Source: Candidatus Thorarchaeota archaeon
Lineage (GTDB): Archaea > Asgardarchaeota > Thorarchaeia > Thorarchaeales > Thorarchaeaceae
Reading direction: 5' to 3'
Assembly (NCBI GenBank): GCA_018238825.1
Contig: JABCSP010000006.1
Coordinates: 1 to 26,933 of the forward strand
Length of the DNA: 26,933 nucleotides
Shown here: one piece after another, positions 15,590 through 23,743 of the stretch
Layout: each line of letters opens with the position of its first letter
Position numbering within the stretch: position 1 is the first letter of the stretch
Notes under the pieces: generated by a model
The model's database searches: none
Told to the model about the DNA's origin: nothing
What the model saw: only the letters and a program-made list of their open reading frames with translations
Made by a program: the position numbers and the translations under genes

Positions 15590-18565
15590 TTGAGCCTGTT
15601 TAACAAAAAGATAGGGACCTTCATGTTACTTGCGCTATTCCTGTCAAGTAGCTTGGTGGCTCTCAACCCCATCTCAGATACAATGGAATCGGAGTACTTG
15701 GCTCACAATATAGAAGATAGATCTTTTCTAGCCGAGACCATGACGAATGTTTCTATACCTTATGTCGATAACCATTATGGTTCATCAGACGGTATTATAG
15801 ACCCATTAGAGTACGCCTATCAATATACGGATCCTGTAACTGGGATTAATACTTACTTTGAGCATAATGGCACAATACTCTATGTTGGTCTAGAAGCTAG
15901 AACATCTGGTTGGATTGGTTTTGCTTGGCAGAACTACAGCTCAGATTTCACCACTGCTGGTTTGAACAACAGTGATGTAATTGTTGGATATGTACCAGGT
16001 GAAACTCTCACTGATATGTGGAGAGTAATTGGTACTGATGGTGTAACTGTTCACTACAAGTTATTCCTGCGAAATGGTTCAATGATTCAAGAGAGCGATT
16101 ATCCCGACATCACCTCTACAGATCCAGTTCAAGATCTTTCTGCTCTAACTATGTACAAGGAAATGATTATCGGCATGCGGATTGGCGAGATTCGCTACTT
16201 TGTCATTCCTGCAGAAGAAGCATACAATCAGAAAGGTCACGAACTCTATGGGCAGGACCTTATATACGAGATTGAACTGACTCGCATATTCAGAGCAAGT
16301 ACTGAGCGAGTTGTAAATCCAGCTGAAAGTAGTGCTATCGTATACAGTGACGAGTATGGGACAAACACATTCCAGCACTTACCTGACCTAAATCAATCAC
16401 GAATTCTAGCAGCTAGTGGATCAGATAATGGTACTGTTACCCAGATTGAGTATACAATATTATTGAACAGTACAGATACTCAGGATATTACATTCATTGA
16501 GAATCTTGATGAAAAGTATCCGTTTATCTTCATGTTTGGAAACACTGAGGAACTTAATGGGCTTCCAGTTCAACATACTTACTGGACCGAACCTGCTATG
16601 ATTGAGTTCGTTCCAAACTCCCCTCCAACTCTTATTGTTGTTAGTCCAGAAGCTGACTCAACTCTTGAATGGGTCACAGATCTGATTCTAAATGCAACAG
16701 ATGACTTCGTTCAACTGGCATCTTATCGAATTGACGATGAGCCGTGGGTTGCATTAGAATATAATTTCCTCACTAGTTTCTGGGAAGCAACTCTTGATTT
16801 GTCATCCTATGAAGAAGGATCTCATGTATTTACTTTCAATGCCACAGATCCATCAAATTTCACAGGAGTTACAACTGTCAATTTTGAAATTGATCGTCCG
16901 TTTCTTGCTGTACTTGGTATACGGATTGACGTGGTTCGTAACTTCATACTCACAGCAAGCTTTGGGTCTAGAGTTGAAGACAATTACATTATTACCAATA
17001 ACGGGTCCGCTCCAATTAATGCAATTGATTTATACTTGCCAGAGAGATTTGAAATCCATTTCTTGTCTATGAAAGCAGTTGATAACTCGCAAAATACTAT
17101 CCGTATTGTACGTCATGAAAACGTAGATGAAATGATGCACTGGAAACTTCACTTTCCAGTAGCAATTGGATTCCAAGAATCATACAGCTTTAGAGCAACT
17201 ATGTACATGCATACACTATTCTGGCTCTCCAACCCAGCCGAGTTCGAATACCAACTCAGATTCCTTAAGTATCCGGTCTTACCTTATGTATTAGGGAGCG
17301 CAGAATTCATTTTGGCCTTTGAAGGTGGAGGTCAGCTAATACCAAATGAAGAACCTCCTGATTCAGTGGTTTCTAATCTTGTACCATTTGATGAAACAGT
17401 ATTTCAAAGCGGTCTTAGGTTGTTTACTGAGAATATTCTTGTTGAACGATCAACTATTGCTGTGGTAGATGCTTGGGGATGGATAAGCTACGATGAAACA
17501 ATCACCTTAGAAAATACTGGTGGAAGTGCGGTAAGTTCCTTAATATTCCAAATTCCTGCCTATGCAAAGAACATCCAAATCTCTGATGAAGTTGGAATAC
17601 TTGCTCTATCACAAAGAACAACTGAGGGAAGCTATAACGAAACTAATGATATAACAATCCATCTTGCAAGTGATAGATTTGGTGTCATTGGCTTTGCTCC
17701 AACATATAAATACACATTCAAAATAACATTTGTAGTTCAGGCGAGTGCTTACCAAACTGGAGTTGCGGGTGGTAATCAGCTAGACCTTCCTCTAGGTCTC
17801 TTAGGCGATAATTTGATACTGTCCCATTCAATCAAAGTTGTATTTCCTGTGTCAGTATCTGTTAGTAGTATCACTGGGGACAATAGAATCCTCTATGGTA
17901 TTTTTGACACAACGTACCACTATGTCCTCTACAATCAGACACAACGGAACCCTGCTTCAATCACAGTAGTCTATCAAGCTACAATTGGAGCAGCTGCGAG
18001 ACCAATGATCTTTGCATTGATAGTGGGTCTAATCGCTGCTTTCTATGTTTCATACAGAAAGGTAGAGTTGCCAGAAGAAATACTTGGACCACGTGTAGAT
18101 GACTATGAAGACACATCACAGACAAGAAAAATGGGTGCACCTCCAGAACTCCTCCGTGACTTTGCAAATCTTTACTCTCGAAAAACTGCCCTTAATATGG
18201 ATCTTGAGAAACTAGAAGCCTCAAGAAGAAGGGGAAAGGTCAAGAAACGAGAGTACATGATTCGTGAGGCTGATCTGAAGAAACAGATTGAAGAGATAGA
18301 TTCCAAACTACCTACGGTCAAGGATGACATGACACGTTATGGACCACGATATCGCGATATAGTTTCTCAGCTGGAGCTTCAGAATGAGAAAATTGAGGGT
18401 GCTAAAGCTGGTCTGCGTCAATTACTCCTAAGAAAGAAGAAGCAGAGGATTAGCCGTGTGGCCTTTGAGAAGTCTAGACAGGATTATCTCAAGACAATTC
18501 AGAAGGCAACCAGTGCTATTGATAGAATCCTTCTCTCAATTCAGGAAGATGCTGGAGATTTCTAG
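15590..18565 (+). CDS. DOMON-Ig-ribophorin-I-like membrane protein with cytosolic coiled coil
   Basis: 991 residues, TTG start with GGTGAT 5 bases upstream. Residues 8-25 are a signal peptide. Residues about 62-235 resemble a DOMON domain (GWIGFAWQNYSS, NNSDVIVGYV). Residues about 343-435 are an Ig-like repeat (SPEADSTLEWVTDLILNATD). Residues about 445-800 resemble ribophorin I/OST1 ectodomain halves: SRVEDNYIITNNGSAP, MMHWKLHFPVAIGFQESYSF, ILVERSTIAVVDAWGWISYD, AKNIQISDEVGI, FGVIGFAPTYKYTF and YGIFDTTYHYVLYN. A membrane helix (804-822) and a cytosolic charged coiled-coil region (855-985) follow, as in ribophorin I. Ribophorin-I-like proteins have been reported in Asgard archaea; the DOMON addition is what I find unusual. 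The role may be in N-glycosylation of surface proteins, supported by the divergent GPT gene. Confidence 0.75.
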   Translation: MSLFNKKIGTFMLLALFLSSSLVALNPISDTMESEYLAHNIEDRSFLAETMTNVSIPYVDNHYGSSDGIIDPLEYAYQYTDPVTGINTYFEHNGTILYVGLEARTSGWIGFAWQNYSSDFTTAGLNNSDVIVGYVPGETLTDMWRVIGTDGVTVHYKLFLRNGSMIQESDYPDITSTDPVQDLSALTMYKEMIIGMRIGEIRYFVIPAEEAYNQKGHELYGQDLIYEIELTRIFRASTERVVNPAESSAIVYSDEYGTNTFQHLPDLNQSRILAASGSDNGTVTQIEYTILLNSTDTQDITFIENLDEKYPFIFMFGNTEELNGLPVQHTYWTEPAMIEFVPNSPPTLIVVSPEADSTLEWVTDLILNATDDFVQLASYRIDDEPWVALEYNFLTSFWEATLDLSSYEEGSHVFTFNATDPSNFTGVTTVNFEIDRPFLAVLGIRIDVVRNFILTASFGSRVEDNYIITNNGSAPINAIDLYLPERFEIHFLSMKAVDNSQNTIRIVRHENVDEMMHWKLHFPVAIGFQESYSFRATMYMHTLFWLSNPAEFEYQLRFLKYPVLPYVLGSAEFILAFEGGGQLIPNEEPPDSVVSNLVPFDETVFQSGLRLFTENILVERSTIAVVDAWGWISYDETITLENTGGSAVSSLIFQIPAYAKNIQISDEVGILALSQRTTEGSYNETNDITIHLASDRFGVIGFAPTYKYTFKITFVVQASAYQTGVAGGNQLDLPLGLLGDNLILSHSIKVVFPVSVSVSSITGDNRILYGIFDTTYHYVLYNQTQRNPASITVVYQATIGAAARPMIFALIVGLIAAFYVSYRKVELPEEILGPRVDDYEDTSQTRKMGAPPELLRDFANLYSRKTALNMDLEKLEASRRRGKVKKREYMIREADLKKQIEEIDSKLPTVKDDMTRYGPRYRDIVSQLELQNEKIEGAKAGLRQLLLRKKKQRISRVAFEKSRQDYLKTIQKATSAIDRILLSIQEDAGDF

Positions 18566-18600
18566 ATAGATATACAGTCTATCTAGTACCTCTCTTTTTT
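18562..18600 (+). terminator. Hairpin/T-run terminator
   Basis: CTAGATAGA (18562-18570) and TCTATCTAG (18578-18586) form a perfect 9-base stem with a 7-base loop, overlapping the stop codon of the ribophorin-like gene. Six T follow at 18595-18600. This looks like a real end of the transcript. Confidence 0.65.
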
Positions 18601-18691
18601 AACCTGAGAACAATCAAAGAGAGTTTTTTCCGCCTTAGCAAGTCTTATCAAAACAGAAAACTAAATTCTCTGTCCCTAAAGAGTGGTTTCA

Positions 18692-19546
18692 ATGAATAAT
18701 AACGAAATTATGGACCGTCAAAAAATCCGTGCAAGAGATCTTATTCCAGATAATACTCGTGCTCTCGAAATGTATCAATATTTGACAGGTTCTCCCAAAG
18801 TTCAGTCATATCTCCGGTCAGCAAATAGAATGGCTGTTTCAAGATTGGGATATACAGACCATGGTCCCGTTCATGCAGAGGTTGCTACATGGAATGCCCT
18901 CAAGACCTTTGATATTCTTGATGAAACCTTCCAACCTAATGTTGTTGCAGAAGGAATAGGTGATATTGATGATGCAAGACTGGTCGTTCTTGCTTCAACA
19001 TATCTCCACGATATTGGAATGGTGGTTCATCGGAATGAACACAATCAAGCGTCAGTACAACTTGCTGGTCCGATTCTCGAAGACAAATTGATGGATATTT
19101 ACAATGATTCAGCAAAAGCCACTGATATTCTATCGTTCATTTACCATGGTATCTATGCTCATGATGATGATACCCAGTGCCTTACGCTTGAAGCAGGCAT
19201 CACGAAAATCGGCGATGGCGCAGACATGACTAAGGGTCGAACAATAGTACCATTCCAGAAAGGTAAGGTAGACATCCACTCGGTCAGCGCTATGGCAATC
19301 AATAATGTTATTCTAGAAAAGGGCGAAGATAGACCCCTGAGAATCACAGTATCGATGGATAATCCTGCGGGAGTATTTCAAGTACAGGCTGTTCTTGAAA
19401 AGAAATTATCTACCTCAAGTTTGGAAGACCATGTTGATATTGAGGTCCTCGTTAATGGTGAGCGTTTAGTGCTATCACATGTCAAGAGACTATTCAGAGT
19501 TCAAATGGCCAACTCAGCTGATATCCCTTCAGTTAAAGAAAAGTAG
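18692..19546 (+). CDS. HD-domain phosphohydrolase-like protein
   Basis: 284 residues from the ATG at 18692; a GTG three codons earlier (18683) is an alternative start, and the upstream GAGTGG is the likely ribosome binding site. The HD signature is complete in outline: DHGPVHAEVATWNAL (H57, H61), STYLHDIGMVVH (H106-D107), NEHNQAS and a later D in KIGDGADMTKGR. HD proteins are metal-dependent phosphohydrolases of nucleotides or nucleic acids. This one belongs to an archaeal group of unknown substrate, with a C-terminal alpha-beta extension (about 210-284). Its stop is only 3 bases from the encoded CCA end of the opposite-strand tRNA-Gln. Confidence 0.85.
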   Translation: MNNNEIMDRQKIRARDLIPDNTRALEMYQYLTGSPKVQSYLRSANRMAVSRLGYTDHGPVHAEVATWNALKTFDILDETFQPNVVAEGIGDIDDARLVVLASTYLHDIGMVVHRNEHNQASVQLAGPILEDKLMDIYNDSAKATDILSFIYHGIYAHDDDTQCLTLEAGITKIGDGADMTKGRTIVPFQKGKVDIHSVSAMAINNVILEKGEDRPLRITVSMDNPAGVFQVQAVLEKKLSTSSLEDHVDIEVLVNGERLVLSHVKRLFRVQMANSADIPSVKEK

Positions 19547-19549
19547 AAG

Positions 19550-19625
19550 TGGTAGCTCCGGGAGGATTTGAACCTCCGTCAGCGAGACCAAAACCCGCAA
19601 TGCTGGGCCACTACACCACGGAGCT
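19550..19625 (-). tRNA. trnQ: tRNA-Gln (anticodon UUG), CCA end encoded
   Basis: Reading the complement, the acceptor strand AGCTCCG (5' end at 19625) pairs with CGGAGCT near 19554-19560. The anticodon stem GCGGG/CTCGC (one G-U pair) encloses the loop TTTTGGT with anticodon UUG. The T stem GGAGG/CCTCC encloses TTCAAAT. The discriminator is A and the next bases are CCA, so the 3' CCA is genomically encoded. No intron is seen. The gene begins 4 bases after the Trm112 stop, suggesting one precursor transcript. Confidence 0.93.
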
Positions 19626-19629
19626 ATTA

Positions 19630-19941
19630 TTATGAAAGTCCGAAAGGTAAACCATTCTTCAAGATGTCGGTAGGTACTTTCTCCTTCCATCTCTCAAGAA
19701 AGGCAGTTTCTTCGATATGTTGTTTGCCATCCATACGCAAGTTGTCAGGAAGCATACATGCAATCCCGTCTATTACTGGATACCATCTACCACATTTGGG
19801 ACAGCTGATTAGTGCTTCATCAATCTCATCAACTTCCTCTCCTTCTACTTCCTGTATATGTGACTTGTAGACTTCAAGGTCGAGCTTACTTCTACAGTCA
19901 CTCGCAGAACAAGCGAGGATATCCATGAGCCAGCGTTTCAT
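19630..19941 (-). CDS. trm112: Trm112-like methyltransferase activator protein
   Basis: 103 residues with the Trm112 pattern: MKRWLMDILAC at the N-terminus and the zinc-ribbon-like second half CPKCGRWYPVIDGIACMLPD followed by NLRM. Trm112 is a small hub that stabilises several methyltransferases acting on tRNA, rRNA and release factor. The first knuckle has C11 and C16 (CSASDC), wider than the usual CPxC, so zinc binding may differ; C47 and C50 are normal. AGGAGTGA lies upstream of the ATG. The tRNA-Gln gene follows 4 bases after the stop, so they are probably co-transcribed and processed. Confidence 0.9.
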   Translation of the reverse strand: MKRWLMDILACSASDCRSKLDLEVYKSHIQEVEGEEVDEIDEALISCPKCGRWYPVIDGIACMLPDNLRMDGKQHIEETAFLERWKEKVPTDILKNGLPFGLS

Positions 19942-20026
19942 ATTGATGTCACTCCTGTGGTTAGCAGTCGATTCATCAATTGTGGTTAAAAATCATTCTG
20001 GCCCTTAAAGAAAAACTTCGTTCTAT

Positions 20027-20042
20027 CCAAAAGGTATTTTGG
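20027..20042 (+). promoter_or_regulatory. Small hairpin in the gcvPA leader
   Basis: CCAAAA-GGTA-TTTTGG is a 6-base stem with a four-base loop, about 50 bases upstream of the gcvPA ATG. An AT-rich TTAAAG box just upstream (about 20004-20009) may be the promoter. I see no known glycine-riboswitch pattern. Confidence 0.25.
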
Positions 20043-20089
20043 CGAGAAGGCTTGCCCTCAAAGTAAGTATACGATTGGAGAAGAGTACT

Positions 20090-21496
20090 ATGGAGTACAA
20101 ACATCCTTGGATTCCAATAACGAAGGATACAGAGAAAGAGATGCTTGCATCTATTGGAAAGAAGAGTCTTGAAGATCTCTTCAGTAATATTCCTGAAAAA
20201 TTCATGGTCAAACGCGATCTCAATCTCCCTGATTCTCACTCTGAATTCGAAGTTTCCGAGAGAATACAAGAGCTTGCTGGGAAGAATAAGCCTGCTTTTG
20301 ATGGAAGTGTCTTTCTTGGAGCAGGGGCTGGTCTTCACTATATTCCTGCAATTGTACCCGCCTTAGCTGGAAGATCTGAATTCCTCACATCCTATACCAG
20401 TTATCAGGCAGAAATTAGTCAGGGGATGCTGCAGACCCTATTTGAGTATCAGAGCTTGTTAGCTGAGATACTCCAAATTGATGTAGTAAACTCATCAATG
20501 TATGACATGTCCACAGGAGTTGCAGAAGCTGCCAGAATGACTGTTCGGGTGAAAAAGAAACGTTCTAAATTCCTCGTTCCAGGTACAATTAATCCTGAGC
20601 ATTATGAAGTCATCCAGACTTATACAGAACCTGCAAATATTGAAGTTGTTGAGATTGATTATGATGAAAATACAGGATTGATGTCACTCTCAGACCTTGA
20701 GTCAAAGATTGATGATAAGGTCGCTGGAGTCTATGTTGAGAATCCCAGTCACCTTGGATTCATTGAAACTCAGGTAGATGACATCGCTAGAATTGTGCAT
20801 GAAAATGGTGCCTTACTGGTAGCAGGGGTTGATATTCTCTCTCTTGGAATCCTCAAACCGCCTGGTGACTATAATGCAGACATTATTGTGGCTGAGGGAC
20901 AGCACCTTGGTTCTCCAGTGAGTTATGGAGGTCCGCTTCTTGGAATTTTTGGCTGTATTAATAATCGGAAGCTAATCTATCAGTTGCCTGGCCGTCTTGT
21001 TGGTCTAACTCGAACTGAAGAAGAACCCTATGAAGATGGATATATTCTCACACTAAGTCCAAGAGAACAGCACATTCGAAGAGAAAAAGCTACAAGCAAT
21101 ATTTGTTCCAATCAGGCTCTTGCAGCTGTAACTGCGGCAATCTATATGTCAGTACTTGGGCCGTCGGGAATAGAACAAATTGGCGAAACTATCGCAATGA
21201 AAGCTAATTACGCTGCTAAAAATCTCGATACCATAGATGGTGTCAAGGCCCCAGCTATTGGACAATTCATTTGGAAAGAATTTGTCGTTCAATTTGAAAA
21301 AGGGATTACTGCAAAACATATCCATGAAGGACTATTACAACATGGAATTCAAGGTGGCAAAATACTGACTGATGAATTTCCAGACCTTGGAGAATCAATG
21401 TTATTCTGCGTCACAGAGATACATACTCAACAAGATATCGATAAGCTTGTGCAAACGGTTAGTGATATTGTGTCAAAGAGAGGTGCTACTAAGTGA
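20090..21496 (+). CDS. gcvPA: Glycine dehydrogenase (decarboxylating) subunit 1, GcvPA
   Basis: N-terminal-half subunit of the two-piece glycine cleavage P protein, which decarboxylates glycine and passes the aminomethyl group to lipoyl H protein. The ATG at 20090 has TTGGAG 9 bases upstream; the longer frame from 20039 has no such signal. The 468 residues contain hallmark stretches: FLGAGAGLHYIP, TSYTSYQAEISQGMLQTLFE, YVENPSHLG, GPLLGIF, LPGRLVGLT and PREQHIRREKATSNICSNQA. It overlaps gcvPB by four bases (GTGA). No H, T or L protein genes occur in the window. Confidence 0.96.
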   Translation: MEYKHPWIPITKDTEKEMLASIGKKSLEDLFSNIPEKFMVKRDLNLPDSHSEFEVSERIQELAGKNKPAFDGSVFLGAGAGLHYIPAIVPALAGRSEFLTSYTSYQAEISQGMLQTLFEYQSLLAEILQIDVVNSSMYDMSTGVAEAARMTVRVKKKRSKFLVPGTINPEHYEVIQTYTEPANIEVVEIDYDENTGLMSLSDLESKIDDKVAGVYVENPSHLGFIETQVDDIARIVHENGALLVAGVDILSLGILKPPGDYNADIIVAEGQHLGSPVSYGGPLLGIFGCINNRKLIYQLPGRLVGLTRTEEEPYEDGYILTLSPREQHIRREKATSNICSNQALAAVTAAIYMSVLGPSGIEQIGETIAMKANYAAKNLDTIDGVKAPAIGQFIWKEFVVQFEKGITAKHIHEGLLQHGIQGGKILTDEFPDLGESMLFCVTEIHTQQDIDKLVQTVSDIVSKRGATK

Positions 21497-23058
21497 CCAA
21501 TCATTCTAACAAATCTAAGAATCGACAGGCTAGATGGGATGAACCGCTTCTCTTTGAACGTACAAATCCTGGAGTCATTGCACATCAATTTCCACCTCCT
21601 GAAGAGGGTGTACGAAAATATGTCGGAAAACTTACCGATGTTATTCCAAAATCAATGCGGCGTAAAAGTCCACCTAAGATTCCTGAGGTTTCTGAACCTG
21701 CAATTGTTCGTCATTTTACAAGACTCTCACAGATGAACTACTCTGTTAGCCTTGGTACCTATCCCCTTGGTAGTTGTACAATGAAATACAACCCCGAGCA
21801 GAATAATCTAGCTGCAGCTCATCCAGGATTTTCATGGCTTCACCCCCTACAAGATGTTTCCACAACACAAGGGGCTCTAGAAATGATGTGGGAACTTGAG
21901 CAATGGCTAGGTGAGATTACTGGAATGGATGCAGTCACACTACAACCCGCGGCAGGAGCTCAAGGCGAGTGGACTGGTGTGATGATGATGCGGGAGTATC
22001 ACCGCTGCGTCAGTGAACAATGTGACCAGAGGAATGAGATGCTCATCCCAGATGCAGCTCATGGAACGAATCCTGCATCTGCTGCAATGGCTGGTTACAA
22101 TGTTGTTGTGATTCCTTCCAGCAAGGATGGACTAGTTGATCTAGATGCTTTGAAGGCGATTGCTGGGCCAAATACAGCAGGGTTGATGCTTACCAATCCT
22201 AATACAATTGGAGTTTTTGAGAAGGATATTGAAGAAATATCAGGAATAGTCCATGATGCAGGTGGTCTTGTCTATTACGATGGAGCGAATTTTAATGCAA
22301 TAATGCACAAGGTCCGGCCTGGTGATATGGGATTCGATGTTGTCCACCTAAATCTGCACAAGACCTTTTCCACTCCTCATGGTGGTGGTGGTCCTGGGGC
22401 AGGACCAGTGGGTGTAAAGAAATCGCTTGCAGAGTTCTTACCAGTTCCACGAATAGTAAAGGATGAGAACGGTCTTTTTGATCTTGACTATAATCTTCCC
22501 AAATCTATTGGCAAGGTGAAATCCTTCTATGGAAACTTTGGTGTCCTTGTAAAAGCATACGCTTACTCATACTCCCTCGGAAGAGAAGGCCTCAAGCGAG
22601 CCTCCGAGGTAGCAGTATTGAATGCGAATTACGTCGCTCATCATGTCAGCAAGATACCCGGATTTACACTTCCATTCTCTCAAGATGCTCCAAGAATGCA
22701 TGAGTGTGTTATTTCCGCAGAAGAGCTGAAGGAAACAACAGGCGTTACTGCTATGCATGTTGCAAAGCGACTCCTTGATTTTGGTGTACATGCTCCCACA
22801 GTGTATTTCCCGTTGATAGTACCTGAAGCTCTAATGATTGAACCAACAGAAACAGAGTCCAAACAGGAGTTGGATTATCTCATTAATGCTCTGCGTCAAA
22901 TATCAAAAGAGGCACATGAAAATCCAGACTTGGTAAAGAGTGCCCCTCATACTACTGCAGTTCGACTACTTGATGAATATAGAGCAGCACATCCAAAGAC
23001 TCTTACATTGTCGTACAAGATGTATCAGGAACGTCTTGAGCAAGGAGCAGAAAAGTGA
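21493..23058 (+). CDS. gcvPB: Glycine dehydrogenase (decarboxylating) subunit 2, GcvPB
   Basis: 521 residues, GTG start overlapping the gcvPA stop, with AGGTG upstream. This is the PLP-bearing subunit. The PLP lysine is K290 in HLNLHKTFSTPHGGGGPGAG. Other family blocks are LGSCTMKYNP, HPGFSWLHPLQ, LQPAAGAQGEWTGVMMMREY, DAAHGTNPASAAMAGY, LTNPNTIGVFE and YYDGANFNAI. Its stop overlaps the ATG of the next gene by one base (TGATG). The pair forms an alpha2beta2 P protein in bacteria and archaea; glycine catabolism or one-carbon supply is the likely role. Confidence 0.97.
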   Translation: MTNHSNKSKNRQARWDEPLLFERTNPGVIAHQFPPPEEGVRKYVGKLTDVIPKSMRRKSPPKIPEVSEPAIVRHFTRLSQMNYSVSLGTYPLGSCTMKYNPEQNNLAAAHPGFSWLHPLQDVSTTQGALEMMWELEQWLGEITGMDAVTLQPAAGAQGEWTGVMMMREYHRCVSEQCDQRNEMLIPDAAHGTNPASAAMAGYNVVVIPSSKDGLVDLDALKAIAGPNTAGLMLTNPNTIGVFEKDIEEISGIVHDAGGLVYYDGANFNAIMHKVRPGDMGFDVVHLNLHKTFSTPHGGGGPGAGPVGVKKSLAEFLPVPRIVKDENGLFDLDYNLPKSIGKVKSFYGNFGVLVKAYAYSYSLGREGLKRASEVAVLNANYVAHHVSKIPGFTLPFSQDAPRMHECVISAEELKETTGVTAMHVAKRLLDFGVHAPTVYFPLIVPEALMIEPTETESKQELDYLINALRQISKEAHENPDLVKSAPHTTAVRLLDEYRAAHPKTLTLSYKMYQERLEQGAEK

Positions 23059-23429
23059 TGATTTTAGAGCGAAAGGCTGGCCGTCATATTATCTATCTTG
23101 AAGTAAAAGAAATTGGCGAGGACCTTCTTATATCAATACATGGCGGTGATGAACACCATATTGGTGGTGTTGCCATTGCATATGTGACTCCTAGTCATTA
23201 TAGAGATGCATCGACAGTAAGCTTGAGTTCATTGACATTCCCTGGGCACAAAGACTATGTAGTTGCCAACTCTGCAGCTGAGAAAATCTGCAAGAAACTA
23301 GAACGATCAACTGTGGTAACAGTCGGAATACACTATAACAAAGCTACCATGAGTGATATCAATGAGATAATCAAAGCTGTTGATGGACTTGTAGATGAAC
23401 TTCTTTCGCAGTATGCAAAGGCTGAATAG
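23058..23429 (+). CDS. LpdD-like (prenylated-flavin chaperone family) protein
   Basis: 123 residues from the ATG at 23058, AGGAG 10 bases upstream; a GTG at 23055 would add one residue. The core HHIGGVAIAY, SSLTFPGHKDYVVANSAAEK, TVVTVGIHYNKATMSDINEI matches, as I recall it, the small family related to LpdD of gallate decarboxylase, thought to assist prenylated-FMN enzymes. No UbiD-type decarboxylase is near. In this operon it follows gcvPB with a one-base overlap, so a role with the P protein or with another flavin or PLP enzyme is possible. The family assignment is moderately sure; the function here is not known. Confidence 0.7.
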   Translation: MILERKAGRHIIYLEVKEIGEDLLISIHGGDEHHIGGVAIAYVTPSHYRDASTVSLSSLTFPGHKDYVVANSAAEKICKKLERSTVVTVGIHYNKATMSDINEIIKAVDGLVDELLSQYAKAE

Positions 23430-23439
23430 TACACCCTGA

Positions 23440-23739
23440 ATGAAGACTCTGGGAACAATGTTAGTCAGATTCAAGTCCTTTGGACCAATCCGTAGGCTTC
23501 TAGAGCAACAGATGATGGAAGTGGAAGTTCCATCTGGGTCTACTGTGCTCCAAGTTGTTCAGAAAGTTGCAGAAATTGGTGGAGCTAAATTGAAGGATTT
23601 GATACTGAAAAATGGGGGCATCGATGGAAATCTAATAGTGATGCTCAACAAGAAGGATGTATCGACTCTTGGAGGAATAGAAATCTCCGTATCTGAAGGT
23701 GACGAGATTGCTTTGCTTCCCCATGTTCAGGGAGGCTAG
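23440..23739 (+). CDS. MoaD/ThiS-type ubiquitin-fold sulfur carrier
   Basis: 99 residues from the ATG at 23440, or 93 from an in-frame ATG at 23458 that fits the usual family N-terminus MLVRFKSFGPIRRLL; neither has a strong ribosome binding site. The pattern VEVPSGSTVLQVVQKVAE, GNLIVMLNKKDV, EGDEIALLPHVQGG is the beta-grasp fold of MoaD/ThiS/SAMP proteins, with the C-terminal Gly-Gly needed for thiocarboxylate formation or protein conjugation. No E1-like enzyme or MoaE lies in the window. The terminal codons GGAGGC also supply the ribosome binding site of the next gene, tightly coupling this carrier to the methylthiotransferase. Confidence 0.88.
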   Translation: MKTLGTMLVRFKSFGPIRRLLEQQMMEVEVPSGSTVLQVVQKVAEIGGAKLKDLILKNGGIDGNLIVMLNKKDVSTLGGIEISVSEGDEIALLPHVQGG

Positions 23740-23743
23740 GTAA

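Noticed and set aside
19947..20089. Possible glycine riboswitch before gcvPA.
   Set aside because: Only a 6-base hairpin is visible; the conserved glycine aptamer core cannot be recognised and the leader is too short for a tandem aptamer.
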